Below are positions 1 to 8,636 of a stretch of DNA of 64,000 nt, piece by piece; within the stretch, counting starts at the first letter, position 1, and each line of letters begins with the position of its first letter. Source of the stretch: Rhizobium herbae (lineage in GTDB: Bacteria; Pseudomonadota; Alphaproteobacteria; Rhizobiales; Rhizobiaceae); assembly GCF_019511375.1 (NCBI RefSeq), contig NZ_JAEUAO010000005.1, forward strand, positions 1-64,000. Direction: 5' to 3'. A model generated the notes under the pieces. It saw only the letters and a program-made list of their open reading frames with translations. It had not been told where the DNA came from and did not search any database. The translations under genes were made by a program, and so were the position numbers.

Positions 1-25
1 CAAAAGAGCCCGACACGAAACCGCA

Positions 26-316
26 TCAACCCCAAATTCGCTCGCAATTTCCTAAAGAAACTTCAGAGCGAGTTCGTCGGTCGCCAGCAGCGCCGCCGCC
101 CTCGTTGGTGAGCGGTTTATAGTCCCACCCCTCAAACGAAGTCAACAGCTCAATTTCAAAAAAATCAACTTTCTCGTAAATGATTGGTATTATTGGGGTA
201 TTCAAAGATTCTGGCAAATCCAGCCGGAATTCAGCCAAAATTTCCAGGTCGCGGCCGCGCAAATTCTTGTCCAAATGGTCAAAAGTAGAACAGACCCGAC
301 CGTACGCGGTTCGCGG
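26..316 (-). other. Coding-like open frame without a normal start; unknown
   Basis: A minus-strand frame stays open for about 97 codons between in-frame stops, and its translation looks protein-like (mixed charged and hydrophobic residues, few Arg/Ala runs). It contains no ATG or GTG; the only possible initiator is a TTG at 274, with no convincing ribosome binding site, giving about 82 residues. The surrounding 400 bases are visibly richer in A/T than the genes that follow. It could be a remnant of a displaced gene, a small TTG-started gene, or chance. I recognise no family. The rest of positions 1-411 shows no other gene. Confidence 0.2.
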
Positions 317-411
317 TCATGCGCTACACGCACAACATCAAAAAATCCCGTCCTTTTCGCCACCGGAAGACTCCTGCTAATCTCCCCCCACTTTTGTCAT
401 GGGAGATCGAC

Positions 412-1356
412 ATGCTGGTTCTGAATGAGGCCGATACACGCGCAGCGCTGCCCTGGGGGGATCTCATAGAAGCGCTCCGGACGATGTTTCGCGACGGCTG
501 CGAAATGCCGGTGCGCCATCACCACGATGTCGCCGTCCCCGGCGAGGAAGCCGCGACCCTGCTCCTTATGCCCGCGTGGCAACCCGGCCGCTATATCGGG
601 GTAAAGATGGTTTCGGTGTTTCCGGGCAATACCGGCCGCGCTCTGCCGGCGATTCATGGCAGTTATCTGCTGTCGTCGGGAAAAACCGGCCAATTGCTGG
701 CGATCATCGACGGAGCGGAGTTGACGGCTCGACGGACCGCAGCGGCCTCGGCGCTTGCAGCCGACTATCTTGCCGCAAAGGATGCGCGACGCATGCTGAT
801 GGTCGGTGCCGGGCGGCTGTCGCTGAACCTGATCGAGGCGCATGCCTGCGTCAGGCCGATTTGCGAGGTGACGATCTGGGCGCGCGATGCCCGCAAGGCC
901 GAGGCGACGGCGGCACAGCTCGACCTTCCCGGCGTCACCGTCGCCGTGTCGACCGATCTCGAAGCGGCGGCCCGCCAGGCAGACCTGATCTCCTGCGCGA
1001 CCCTGTCATCCCAACCTCTCGTGCGCGGCGAGTGGCTGAAGGACGGGGCGCATCTCGATCTGGTCGGCGCCTTCAAGCCGAGCATGCGTGAATCGGACGA
1101 CCGGGCCGTCGAGCGCGCCTCATTGTTCGTCGATACCCGCGACGGCGCGCTCAGCGAAGGCGGCGACTTGGTCCAGCCGCTGCGCGCCGGCATCATTGCT
1201 GCGGGCGCTGTTCGGGCGGACCTGGCGGAGCTCGCAGGCGGACGGCATCCGGGGCGCACCGAACCCGGCGAGATCACTCTGTTCAAGTCTGTGGGGGCTG
1301 CCCTCGAAGACCTGGCGGGCGCCATTCTCGCCTTTGAAAGGTCGCGTCCAAACTGA
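412..1356 (+). CDS. Ornithine cyclodeaminase / mu-crystallin family protein
   Basis: This 314-residue protein belongs to the ornithine cyclodeaminase/mu-crystallin family, NAD(P)-dependent enzymes that act on amino or imino acids such as ornithine, alanine or ketimines. Visible marks are the conserved Lys of GVKMVSVFPGN (K65), the GAELTARRTAAAS helix near residue 100 and a Rossmann nucleotide-binding turn, MVGAG, near 130. The start at 412 follows a GGGAGA ribosome binding site at 401-406; an upstream in-frame ATG at 319 adds an unlikely basic extension. The gene stands alone, ahead of hrpB. The substrate cannot be read from the sequence; names such as ornithine cyclodeaminase are family labels only. 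Confidence 0.88.
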   Translation: MLVLNEADTRAALPWGDLIEALRTMFRDGCEMPVRHHHDVAVPGEEAATLLLMPAWQPGRYIGVKMVSVFPGNTGRALPAIHGSYLLSSGKTGQLLAIIDGAELTARRTAAASALAADYLAAKDARRMLMVGAGRLSLNLIEAHACVRPICEVTIWARDARKAEATAAQLDLPGVTVAVSTDLEAAARQADLISCATLSSQPLVRGEWLKDGAHLDLVGAFKPSMRESDDRAVERASLFVDTRDGALSEGGDLVQPLRAGIIAAGAVRADLAELAGGRHPGRTEPGEITLFKSVGAALEDLAGAILAFERSRPN

Positions 1357-1437
1357 GCGCCCGCGCCGATTGTCGTTGCGTCGTCGGTGGCGCACTTGCT
1401 ATTGCGCGCGCGGCGCACGATCGGCGAGGAATTATCC

Positions 1438-3906
1438 ATGAGCATGACGAGCACTCTGCCCGACCTGCCGGTGCGGGCTATCCTTGCCGAACTCGGCCAG
1501 GTTTTGGCGCACGCACCCTCGGTCGTTTTGTCCGCCCCGCCAGGGGCCGGCAAGACGACATTGGTGCCGCTATTCCTGCTCGATCAACCCTTTCGCGGCG
1601 ACGGCCGGATCATCCTGCTCGAGCCGCGGCGGCTGGCCGCCCGCGCCGCTGCCGGCCGCATGGCAAGCCTGCTCGGCGAAGCCGTCGGCGAGACCGTGGG
1701 CTACCGCATGCGGCTCGACAGCCGGGTCTCGGCCAGAACGCGCATCGAAGTGGTGACCGAGGGCGTCTTTGCCCGCATGCTGCTCGACGATCCGGAACTG
1801 CCCGATGTTTCGGCCGTCCTGTTCGACGAATTTCATGAGCGTTCGCTCGACGCCGATGTCGGGCTGGCGCTGGCACTCGACGTGCAGCAGGCGCTGCGCG
1901 ACGACCTGAAGCTGATCGTCATGTCGGCAACACTGGATGTCGAGCGCGTTGCCGGGCTTCTTGGGGGCGCGCCGGTCCTCGAAAGCCGGGGGCGCAGCTT
2001 TCCCGTGGATGTGCGCTATCAGGAACGGCCGTCCAGCGAACGGGTGGAAGACGCGGTGACGCGCGCGATCATCGAAGCCCATCGCAAGGAAACCGGTTCG
2101 ATCCTTGCCTTCCTGCCGGGGCAGGCGGAAATCATCCGCACGGCCGAGCGGCTGGAGGGTCGGTTCGACGCCTCCACCGTGGTGACGCCGCTGTTTGGCA
2201 ATCTCAGCCAGAAGGAACAGGACGCGGCGATTCGCCCGGCACCGGCGGGAACGCGCAAGATCGTTCTGGCCACCTCGATTGCCGAGACCTCCATCACCAT
2301 CGACGGGGTTCGCATCGTGATCGACAGCGGGCTGCAGCGGCTTCCAGCCTTCGAAGCCTCCACCGGCATAACCCGATTGGAGACCCTGCGCGTATCTCGC
2401 GCCTCCGCCGACCAGCGCGCAGGCCGCGCCGGACGCACGGAGCCAGGCATCGCCATCCGCCTTTGGCATCAGGGTCAGACGGCAGCGCTTCCGGCCTTCA
2501 CCCCGCCGCAAATTCTCTCAAGCGACCTCGCCGGTCTCGTGCTTGATCTCGCCCATTGGGGCGTGAGCGATCCGCAAGGTCTTGCCTTTCTCGACCCGCC
2601 GCCACCCGCGACGTGGCAGGAGGCGAAGGCGCTCATTACCCAACTTGGCGCGATCGATGCCAATGGCGCTTTGACAGCCCGGGGAAAGCAGATCCGCCAG
2701 TTGGCCCTGCCGCCGCGTCTGGCCGCCATGGCCGTTTCGGCGGCTAAGGAGGGACAGGCCTATGAGGCCTGCCTGCTGGCCGTTCTGCTGACCGAGCAGG
2801 GCCTGGGTGGAAATGGTGTCGATCTCGAAGACCGGTTGCGTCGCTTCAAGACCGAGCGCGGCGATCGCGCCGAGGCCTCGCGCGGCCTTGCCCGGCGCAT
2901 GGCAAAGGGCCTGAGCGCGGGCAACGAGGCGAACGATCCGGTGCAGCCGGGCATACTGCTGATGCACGCCTTTCCTGACCGGATTGCCCTGCAGCGCGGC
3001 GGGCGCGGTCGCTTCGTGATGGCCAATGGCCGCGGCGCGGAACTGCCGGAAACCGAGCGTCTGGCTGGCACTTCGATGCTGGTCATCGCCGACCTCACCG
3101 GGCGCGCCGGCGGTCAGCGCATTCTTGCCGCCGCCGAAATTTCCCGTGCCGATGTCGAAGCACACATGCCGCAAGCGATCATTCGCGAGGACCAGACCTT
3201 CTTCGACCGGCCGAGCCGGCAGGTCCGGGCAAGGCGGGTGACGCGGCTGGGCGCCATCATCTTCGAGGAAACGCCGCTCCCGCGGCCGAAGGGCGAAACG
3301 GCCGCGCGGGCGCTCGCTCAAGGCGTCCGGCAACTCGGTCTTGCGGTACTGCCTTTCTCCAGGGAAGCCATGCAATTACGCGAGCGGCTCGGTTTCCTGT
3401 ACCGGACCATCGGCAACCCTTGGCCGGATATGTCAGACGAGAGCCTGCTTGCTCGGCTGGAGGACTGGTTCGTGCCCTTCCAGGGTGAAACGCGGGGCAT
3501 CGACGACATCAGCGCCGCCAGCCTTTCCGAAGGGCTGCAGTCGCTGGTACCGCACGCGGTCGCCCGCGATCTGGCACGGCTTGCACCGACCCATTTCGAG
3601 GCGCCGACTGGCCAGCGCCATCCGATTCGTTATGACGGCGACGAACCGGTTCTGTCCATCCGCGTGCAGGAACTGTTCGGACTGAAAACCCATCCGTCGA
3701 TCGGTGGCGGGCGGCTGCCATTGCTTCTGGAATTGGTCTCGCCCGGTCACAAGCCGATGCAGACCACGCGCGACCTGCCGGGGTTCTGGGCCGGGTCCTG
3801 GAAGGACGTCCGCGCCGACATGCGCGGCCGCTACCCGAAACACCCGTGGCCCGAGGATCCGGCAAATGCGGCGCCGACGACACGGGCAAAGCCGCGTGGT
3901 ACATGA
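1438..3906 (+). CDS. hrpB: ATP-dependent RNA helicase HrpB
   Basis: An 822-residue DEAH-type superfamily 2 helicase, the usual length for HrpB. Walker A (APPGAGKTT, K39), a DEFH box at 130-133 followed by ERS, the SAT motif and the QRAGRAGR motif VI are all present, followed by the HA2-like region and the HrpB-specific C-terminal domain (VSPGHKPMQTTRDLPGFW). The exact cellular role of HrpB is not well defined; RNA remodelling is inferred from the family. The ATG at 1438 has GAGGA at 1426-1430; the upstream ATG at 1387 lacks one. The stop overlaps a possible ATG of the next gene (ATGA at 3903), so co-transcription with actS is possible. Confidence 0.95.
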   Translation: MSMTSTLPDLPVRAILAELGQVLAHAPSVVLSAPPGAGKTTLVPLFLLDQPFRGDGRIILLEPRRLAARAAAGRMASLLGEAVGETVGYRMRLDSRVSARTRIEVVTEGVFARMLLDDPELPDVSAVLFDEFHERSLDADVGLALALDVQQALRDDLKLIVMSATLDVERVAGLLGGAPVLESRGRSFPVDVRYQERPSSERVEDAVTRAIIEAHRKETGSILAFLPGQAEIIRTAERLEGRFDASTVVTPLFGNLSQKEQDAAIRPAPAGTRKIVLATSIAETSITIDGVRIVIDSGLQRLPAFEASTGITRLETLRVSRASADQRAGRAGRTEPGIAIRLWHQGQTAALPAFTPPQILSSDLAGLVLDLAHWGVSDPQGLAFLDPPPPATWQEAKALITQLGAIDANGALTARGKQIRQLALPPRLAAMAVSAAKEGQAYEACLLAVLLTEQGLGGNGVDLEDRLRRFKTERGDRAEASRGLARRMAKGLSAGNEANDPVQPGILLMHAFPDRIALQRGGRGRFVMANGRGAELPETERLAGTSMLVIADLTGRAGGQRILAAAEISRADVEAHMPQAIIREDQTFFDRPSRQVRARRVTRLGAIIFEETPLPRPKGETAARALAQGVRQLGLAVLPFSREAMQLRERLGFLYRTIGNPWPDMSDESLLARLEDWFVPFQGETRGIDDISAASLSEGLQSLVPHAVARDLARLAPTHFEAPTGQRHPIRYDGDEPVLSIRVQELFGLKTHPSIGGGRLPLLLELVSPGHKPMQTTRDLPGFWAGSWKDVRADMRGRYPKHPWPEDPANAAPTTRAKPRGT

Positions 3907-3935
3907 AGCGTAACGCGAGGACGATGGGAAACCAG

Positions 3936-5240
3936 ATGACGGCAGCAGAAATCGAAAGCGATGAACCGACGACGAGTCGGGTACTGCGGCTGCAGACGAT
4001 CGTCCGCCTGCGCTGGCTGGCGGTTGGCGGGCAGTCCATCGCAGTAATCATCACCGCCTTCTTGCTGCAATTCCCCTTGCCGCTGGTTGCCTGCTCATCG
4101 CTGATCGCCTTTCTTGCCCTGGTGAATGCCTACCTGACGATCCGCTACCCGCCGACGCACCGGTTGCAGCCGCCAGCCGCTTTTGCGCTGCTCGGCATCG
4201 ACCTGGCGCAATTGACCGCCCTTCTCTTCATCACCGGCGGGCTCGCCAATCCTTTTGCGCCGCTCGTCTGCGTACCGGTCATCATCTCGTCAGCCTCGCA
4301 ACCCAAATGGCACAGCGTCGGCCTGGCGATCCTCGCGATTCTTGGGATCACGGCGCTGGCATTCACGCCCTTTCCGCTGCCGTGGTATCCTGGCGTCGTG
4401 CTTCTTGTGCCGACGATCCTGACGGCGGGTTTCTGGTTCGCCATCGTTTCCACCACGGCGTTTGCCGCATTCTACACCTACCGTGTCTCGCTGGAGGCGA
4501 GCGAGCTCTCGGAAGCGCTGACGGCGACGGAACTGGTGCTACAACGGGAAAAGCACCTGTCGCAGCTCGACGGGCTGGCTGCCGCGGCGGCGCACGAACT
4601 GGGAACACCGCTTGCCACCATCAGTGTCGTCGCCAAGGAGATGGAACGAGAGCTTGGCGACGACCCCCGTTTTGGTGAGGACGTGCAATTGCTGCGCAGC
4701 CAGAGCGAACGCTGCCGCGATATCCTGCGCCGGCTGACGACTTTGTCTTCCGAGAACGAAGCGCATATGCGGCACCTGCCGCTGTCGTCGCTGATCGAGG
4801 AAGTGATGGCACCGCACCGTGAATTCGGTATCCGGATCAACCTGGTCGAAAGGGGCGACCGCGCCACCGAGCCCGTCGGCAATCGCAATGCCGGCATTGT
4901 CTATGGCCTCGGCAACCTCCTGGAAAACGCGGTCGACTACGCCAAGCAGGAGGTGACGGTCACGGTCGTTCATACGCCGGACATCGTCTCGGTCACCATC
5001 GAGGACGATGGCGACGGCTATGCGCCCGACATTCTCAGCCGAATCGGCGAACCCTACGTGACCAAACGCCAGAAGGACGACAGCGCCGGCGGACTGGGTC
5101 TCGGCCTGTTCATCGCCAAGACGCTGCTGGAGCGCTCGGGCGCCAAACTGACGTTCGAAAACGGCGGCCCGGACAAGCCGGGCGCGCGCGTCAGCGTCGA
5201 ATGGCCGCGCACACTGATGGACACGAAACTGACAAAATGA
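3936..5240 (+). CDS. actS: Redox-sensing histidine kinase ActS (RegB/PrrB type)
   Basis: A 434-residue membrane sensor kinase. About six hydrophobic segments fill the first 180 residues, including the ubiquinone-site heptad GGLANPF at 101-107 that marks the RegB/PrrB/ActS family. The H-box AAHELGTPLAT (H220) is followed by the conserved redox cysteine in SERCRDIL (C260) and by N, G1 (DDGDGY) and G2 (GGLGLGLF) boxes. In this family the kinase controls genes for carbon and nitrogen fixation, respiration and acid tolerance through ActR. The start is uncertain: ATG at 3936 fits the usual N-terminus, while ATG at 3903 overlaps the hrpB stop and 3924 lies too close to a GAGGA. actR follows directly. 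Confidence 0.93.
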   Translation: MTAAEIESDEPTTSRVLRLQTIVRLRWLAVGGQSIAVIITAFLLQFPLPLVACSSLIAFLALVNAYLTIRYPPTHRLQPPAAFALLGIDLAQLTALLFITGGLANPFAPLVCVPVIISSASQPKWHSVGLAILAILGITALAFTPFPLPWYPGVVLLVPTILTAGFWFAIVSTTAFAAFYTYRVSLEASELSEALTATELVLQREKHLSQLDGLAAAAAHELGTPLATISVVAKEMERELGDDPRFGEDVQLLRSQSERCRDILRRLTTLSSENEAHMRHLPLSSLIEEVMAPHREFGIRINLVERGDRATEPVGNRNAGIVYGLGNLLENAVDYAKQEVTVTVVHTPDIVSVTIEDDGDGYAPDILSRIGEPYVTKRQKDDSAGGLGLGLFIAKTLLERSGAKLTFENGGPDKPGARVSVEWPRTLMDTKLTK

Positions 5241-5318
5241 CTTTATGGCGTTTTGAACCGCGAATATGCGAACTACATAGAGCGCAGAAAAATTGAGCCC
5301 TGCGCCGAGGATTGCGAC

Positions 5319-5912
5319 ATGACGGAAAGAACCACCGAACAGGGACCAGCCGCCGGTGACGGCAAGCTGGATGCCGCGTTGATCGGCGCAGACACCTCCC
5401 TGCTGATCGTCGATGACGACGCCCCCTTCCTGCGCCGTCTTGCCCGTGCGATGGAGACGCGCGGCTTTTCCGTCGATATAGCCGAATCCGTTGCCGAGGG
5501 GATCGCCAAGGCAAAGACCCGCCCGCCGAAACACGCGGTCGTCGATCTGCGGCTGGGCGACGGCAGCGGGCTGGACGTGATCGAAGCGATCCGTGCCAAG
5601 CGCGACGACACCCGCATCATCATGCTGACCGGCTATGGCAATATCGCCACCGCGGTCAACGCCGTGAAACTCGGTGCCGTCGACTATCTCGCCAAGCCTG
5701 CCGATGCCGACGATATATTCGCGGCCCTGGTACAACGGGCCGGCGAGCGCGCAGAGCCGCCGGAAAACCCGATGTCGGCCGATCGCGTCCGCTGGGAGCA
5801 TATCCAGCGCGTCTACGAGATGTGCGAGCGCAACGTGTCGGAAACGGCCCGGAGACTGAACATGCATCGCCGTACCTTGCAGCGCATCCTGGCAAAGCGC
5901 GCGCCCAAGTAA
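5319..5912 (+). CDS. actR: Response regulator ActR (RegA/PrrA type)
   Basis: A 197-residue response regulator, partner of the ActS kinase encoded just upstream. The receiver domain has the acidic cluster D32-D34, phospho-acceptor D76 (in AVVDLRL), T104 and K126. A linker leads to a Fis-type helix-turn-helix at the C-terminus (ERNVSETARRLNMHRRTLQRIL), as in RegA/PrrA. Start 5319 has GAGGA at 5307-5311; the longer in-frame start at 5253 would add an unconserved tail. The two-gene actS-actR order is normal for rhizobia, where ActR is linked to acid tolerance and to redox control of several pathways. Confidence 0.95.
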   Translation: MTERTTEQGPAAGDGKLDAALIGADTSLLIVDDDAPFLRRLARAMETRGFSVDIAESVAEGIAKAKTRPPKHAVVDLRLGDGSGLDVIEAIRAKRDDTRIIMLTGYGNIATAVNAVKLGAVDYLAKPADADDIFAALVQRAGERAEPPENPMSADRVRWEHIQRVYEMCERNVSETARRLNMHRRTLQRILAKRAPK

Positions 5913-5924
5913 GGTGTGCTCGCC

Positions 5925-6458
5925 TTAACTGTTGCTGTCGAGAGCGCCGGATACGATCTCGCGCATGTTCGGGCTGGTATCGCCCGCCCGGTCGGCCGAC
6001 CACTCCGCCAGCATCAGCCGCTGCGCCGCGACCCGACCGAAATTGAGGGATACCGACTTGCGCGTCGGAGCCGCGAGCCGGTGTTCGGGCGCGTCGCGGA
6101 TCATCTCCGCGTCATAGCCGTCCGACAGCAGCAGCCCGCATTCTTCCGGAAAGATGTCGAGCGGGACGCCGCTGTGGGTGGCGAAGTAAAGTCGGTCTGA
6201 ATGCATCCGGTAATCCGGCCATTTGCGGTCGACCTTGAAGTCCTCGATCGAGGTCTTGATCTCGACGATCCAGATATCGCCTTTCGGCGAAATCGAGATC
6301 AGATCCGCCCGCCTTCCGCTCGCAAGCGTCAGCTCCGGCAGCACCGCATGGCGCATTTCATGAAGGAATCGCTGCACGCCGCGGCGCACCATCAGCGCGC
6401 GCTGGGACTGGCGCCCGTCGATCAGCGGGCTGTCGTTGTGGATAGAGAGAATCGCCAT
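5925..6458 (-). CDS. mmcB: MmcB family DNA repair protein
   Basis: A 177-residue protein of the MmcB family. It has a compact nuclease-like core with D52 (GRRADLI) and the E66-x-K68 pair (VEIKTS), a PD-(D/E)xK-type arrangement. In Caulobacter MmcB acts with the mutagenic polymerase module ImuB/DnaE2 in damage tolerance; that role is transferred from the family. The gene converges on actR with a 12-base gap and is divergent from the L,D-transpeptidase, sharing a 180-base promoter region with AT-rich CtrA-like motifs. The ATG at 6458 is the natural start; no transmembrane segment is visible. Confidence 0.88.
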   Translation of the reverse strand: MAILSIHNDSPLIDGRQSQRALMVRRGVQRFLHEMRHAVLPELTLASGRRADLISISPKGDIWIVEIKTSIEDFKVDRKWPDYRMHSDRLYFATHSGVPLDIFPEECGLLLSDGYDAEMIRDAPEHRLAAPTRKSVSLNFGRVAAQRLMLAEWSADRAGDTSPNMREIVSGALDSNS

Positions 6459-6563
6459 GCACTAAACTCTGGCACAAGGCCGCTTTTGTTGCAAAAAAAC
6501 ACTCCGTGGAATTTTTGAAGCACCCGGCAAAAATGCTGCGCCGCATTCACTTGCAATTGGATG

Positions 6564-6579
6564 TTAATCGAAAATAAAC
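6564..6579 (+). promoter_or_regulatory. Degenerate CtrA-like site
   Basis: TTAA, seven bases, then TAAAC: one mismatch from the CtrA consensus TTAA-N7-TTAAC. It lies in the mmcB / L,D-transpeptidase intergenic region, about 50 bases before a better match. On its own it would be weak evidence. Confidence 0.3.
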
Positions 6580-6614
6580 CATAATCGCTGATGGTCGAGC
6601 CGACCCAGATATTC

Positions 6615-6630
6615 TTAACTTCATTTTAAG
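6615..6630 (+). promoter_or_regulatory. Candidate CtrA binding site
   Basis: TTAA (6615-6618), CTTCATT, then TTAAG (6626-6630). This matches the full CtrA consensus TTAA-N7-TTAAC except for the last base. It sits 9 bases before the ATG of the L,D-transpeptidase gene, so bound CtrA would be expected to block transcription or to act on a promoter immediately upstream. The match is seen directly; binding is inferred. Confidence 0.5.
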
Positions 6631-6638
6631 AGACACCC

Positions 6639-7301
6639 ATGCGCTTCCGCAATGCAGTTCTGCTGTGCAGCCTCGCGGCCTCCCTTGCTTTGGCCAGTTG
6701 CTCCACCGCACCGATCTCTCCGATCGGTGAAAAAGTCGCGACCAACCAGATTTTCTCGAATGGCTACGGCCCGGTGGAGGATCATGGCTACGCCCTGCCG
6801 GCGATCCCGATCAACAAGGTCAACGCGCGCTTCCACCGGCAGATCGTCGATTATACCACGGCTGAAAAGCCCGGCACGATCATCGTCAACACGCCGAATC
6901 GTTTCCTCTATTTCGTGCTGCCCGGCGGCAAGGCCGTTCGCTACGGCATCGGCGTAGGCAAGGCGGGCTTCGCATGGGAAGGCCGCGCCTATGTCGCCTG
7001 GAAGCAGGAATGGCCGACCTGGCATCCGCCGAAGGAAATGGCCGAGCGCAAGCCGGAAGTGGCGCAGTATGTCGAGGACGGCATGGGTCCGGGCCTGCGC
7101 AATCCGCTCGGCGCCCGCGCCATGTACCTGTTCAATGACGAGGGCAAGGATACGCTGTTCCGCATCCACGGATCGCCGGAATGGGCATCGATCGGCACCG
7201 CCGCCTCTTCGGGCTGCATCCGGATGATCAACCAGGACATCATCGATCTCTATGCCCGCGTCCGCCCGGGCAAGAACACGCGCGTCATCGTCCAGCAGTA
7301 A
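6639..7301 (+). CDS. L,D-transpeptidase lipoprotein (YkuD domain)
   Basis: A 220-residue YkuD-domain protein that would make 3-3 peptidoglycan cross-links or attach proteins to the wall. The N-terminus is a lipoprotein signal with lipobox LASC (C21), so the enzyme is probably anchored to the outer or inner membrane. The catalytic motif is intact: H177 in RIHGSPEW and C193 in SSGCIRM. The domain covers roughly residues 78-218. L,D-cross-links are abundant in polar-growing Rhizobiaceae, which carry many paralogues, so no gene name is given. A strong terminator follows, and a CtrA-like site precedes the start. Confidence 0.92.
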   Translation: MRFRNAVLLCSLAASLALASCSTAPISPIGEKVATNQIFSNGYGPVEDHGYALPAIPINKVNARFHRQIVDYTTAEKPGTIIVNTPNRFLYFVLPGGKAVRYGIGVGKAGFAWEGRAYVAWKQEWPTWHPPKEMAERKPEVAQYVEDGMGPGLRNPLGARAMYLFNDEGKDTLFRIHGSPEWASIGTAASSGCIRMINQDIIDLYARVRPGKNTRVIVQQ

Positions 7302-7331
7302 CCGCTGGCGCGAACATCGCAGATACTTTCA

Positions 7332-7365
7332 AATCCCCGGCCCGCCCGGGGATTTTGCTTTTGTG
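7332..7365 (+). terminator. Rho-independent terminator of the L,D-transpeptidase gene
   Basis: Nine-base stem AATCCCCGG / CCGGGGATT (7332-7340 and 7346-7354) with a five-base loop, followed by a T-rich tract, 30 bases after the stop codon. Confidence 0.85.
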
Positions 7366-7450
7366 ATCACAAATCTGCTCGAAACCGTCGCCTTGACGCC
7401 AGGCTTCCGCTTTCCGATATCTGCCAGCAGGGTTTTGCGGAGGCTTCCTC

Positions 7451-8356
7451 TTGTACGACATCGAAAATCTTGCGGCACTGATGGACAAGCATACGCATCA
7501 GGACGGTGTGCTTCCGACAGCGATTCCCCGGGTCTTTCTCATTCGCGCTTCCCATCCCACGACGCCCCTTCACGTGCTGCATGCACCAGCTGTCTGCATC
7601 ATCGCGCAGGGTGAAAAACAAGTGATGCTGGCAGATCGTATCTATCGATACGATCGCAGCCGCTATCTGACGGTTTCCGTCGATCTGCCCGTTGTCGGCC
7701 AGATCATCTCCGCGACGGCGGAAAGGCCATATCTTTGTTTCCGGATCGACCTCGATCCGATGCTGCTCAGCGAAATCATGATAGCTGCCGGACATATGGA
7801 AAACGAGGAAAGGGGCGCGGCCACCAGCGGCCTTTTTCTCAACGACGCCACACCCGACCTGATCGAGGCCGCCATACGGCTGATACGCCTGTTGGATAGT
7901 CCGCGCGACATCGCGATGCTTTCGCCGCTGATCGAACGCGAGCTCCTTTATCGCCTGCTGGTCGGTCCGCAAGGCGGACAATTACGCCAGATTGCCTATG
8001 GGGAAAGCCGGTTACGGCAGGTCAATGCAGCGATCGGCTGGATCAGGCGGAATTTCGACAAGCCACTGAGGATCGAGGACATGGCCGAACAGGCCCGCAT
8101 GAGCACCTCGTCCTTCCACCAGCATTTCAAGGACGTCACGGCCATGAGCCCTCTGCAGTACCAGAAGCAGCTTCGCCTGCAGGAAGCGCGGCGGCTGATC
8201 CTTGGCCAAGCGCTAGACGCGGCAACCGCTGCCCACACGGTCGGCTACGAAAGTCCGTCGCAGTTTTCCCGGGAATATGCGCGCCTGTTCGGCGCGCCGC
8301 CGCTGCGCGACATCGCCCGATTGAAGGCTTCGCCGGACTATCTGCTGCAGGCTTGA
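7451..8356 (+). CDS. AraC family transcriptional regulator
   Basis: A 301-residue regulator with an AraC-type N-terminal cupin region (about 20-190; it includes the HAPAVCIIAQGEK stretch of the AraC_N family) and two C-terminal helix-turn-helix motifs (about 195-295; SSFHQHFKDVTAMSPLQYQK and GYESPSQFSREYARLFG). Translation most likely starts at TTG 7451, which has GCGGAGG at 7437-7443; the first in-frame ATG (7481) would remove ten residues and has no such site. Members of this subfamily often control a neighbouring oxidoreductase; here the convergent SDR gene at 8637-9371 is the obvious candidate, by inference only. Confidence 0.9.
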   Translation: MYDIENLAALMDKHTHQDGVLPTAIPRVFLIRASHPTTPLHVLHAPAVCIIAQGEKQVMLADRIYRYDRSRYLTVSVDLPVVGQIISATAERPYLCFRIDLDPMLLSEIMIAAGHMENEERGAATSGLFLNDATPDLIEAAIRLIRLLDSPRDIAMLSPLIERELLYRLLVGPQGGQLRQIAYGESRLRQVNAAIGWIRRNFDKPLRIEDMAEQARMSTSSFHQHFKDVTAMSPLQYQKQLRLQEARRLILGQALDAATAAHTVGYESPSQFSREYARLFGAPPLRDIARLKASPDYLLQA

Positions 8357-8386
8357 GGACACCCGAAAGCGCCGCCAAGCGTCTGT

Positions 8387-8626
8387 CTATTTTGCCCGGC
8401 GCAGCACCATGCCGGCGTGGTGGAGAACGCCGTCGATGAAATCGCCATCGGCGGTGAAGCCGGTGTCGTCGACATAGTCGATATGCGTGCCGGTAACGGT
8501 GTACCGCCCACGATAAGCACTTCTGCGCTTTCCTCTCGCCTCGTCGTAACGGCCTTCCGGCAAAAGTTCATGGCGGATATAGCCGTCGGCTGTCACCCAC
8601 ATGCCGACATAGGGATGGCCTGCCAT
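8387..8626 (-). CDS. Atu4866-like small protein
   Basis: A 79-residue protein that resembles the small beta-barrel family named after Agrobacterium Atu4866 (MWVTADGYIRHELLPEGRYD, then a glycine-rich second half ending in DGVLHHAGMVLRR). Its function is unknown. The start at 8626 is chosen because the strong GAGGAG (8633-8638) is six bases away; the ATG at 8632 directly abuts that site. The gene begins 10 bases after the SDR stop, and its ribosome binding site touches that stop, so the two are surely co-translated. Such pairs with SDR enzymes are common in rhizobia, but the link is unexplained. Confidence 0.75.
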   Translation of the reverse strand: MAGHPYVGMWVTADGYIRHELLPEGRYDEARGKRRSAYRGRYTVTGTHIDYVDDTGFTADGDFIDGVLHHAGMVLRRAK

Positions 8627-8636
8627 CGTCATCTCC

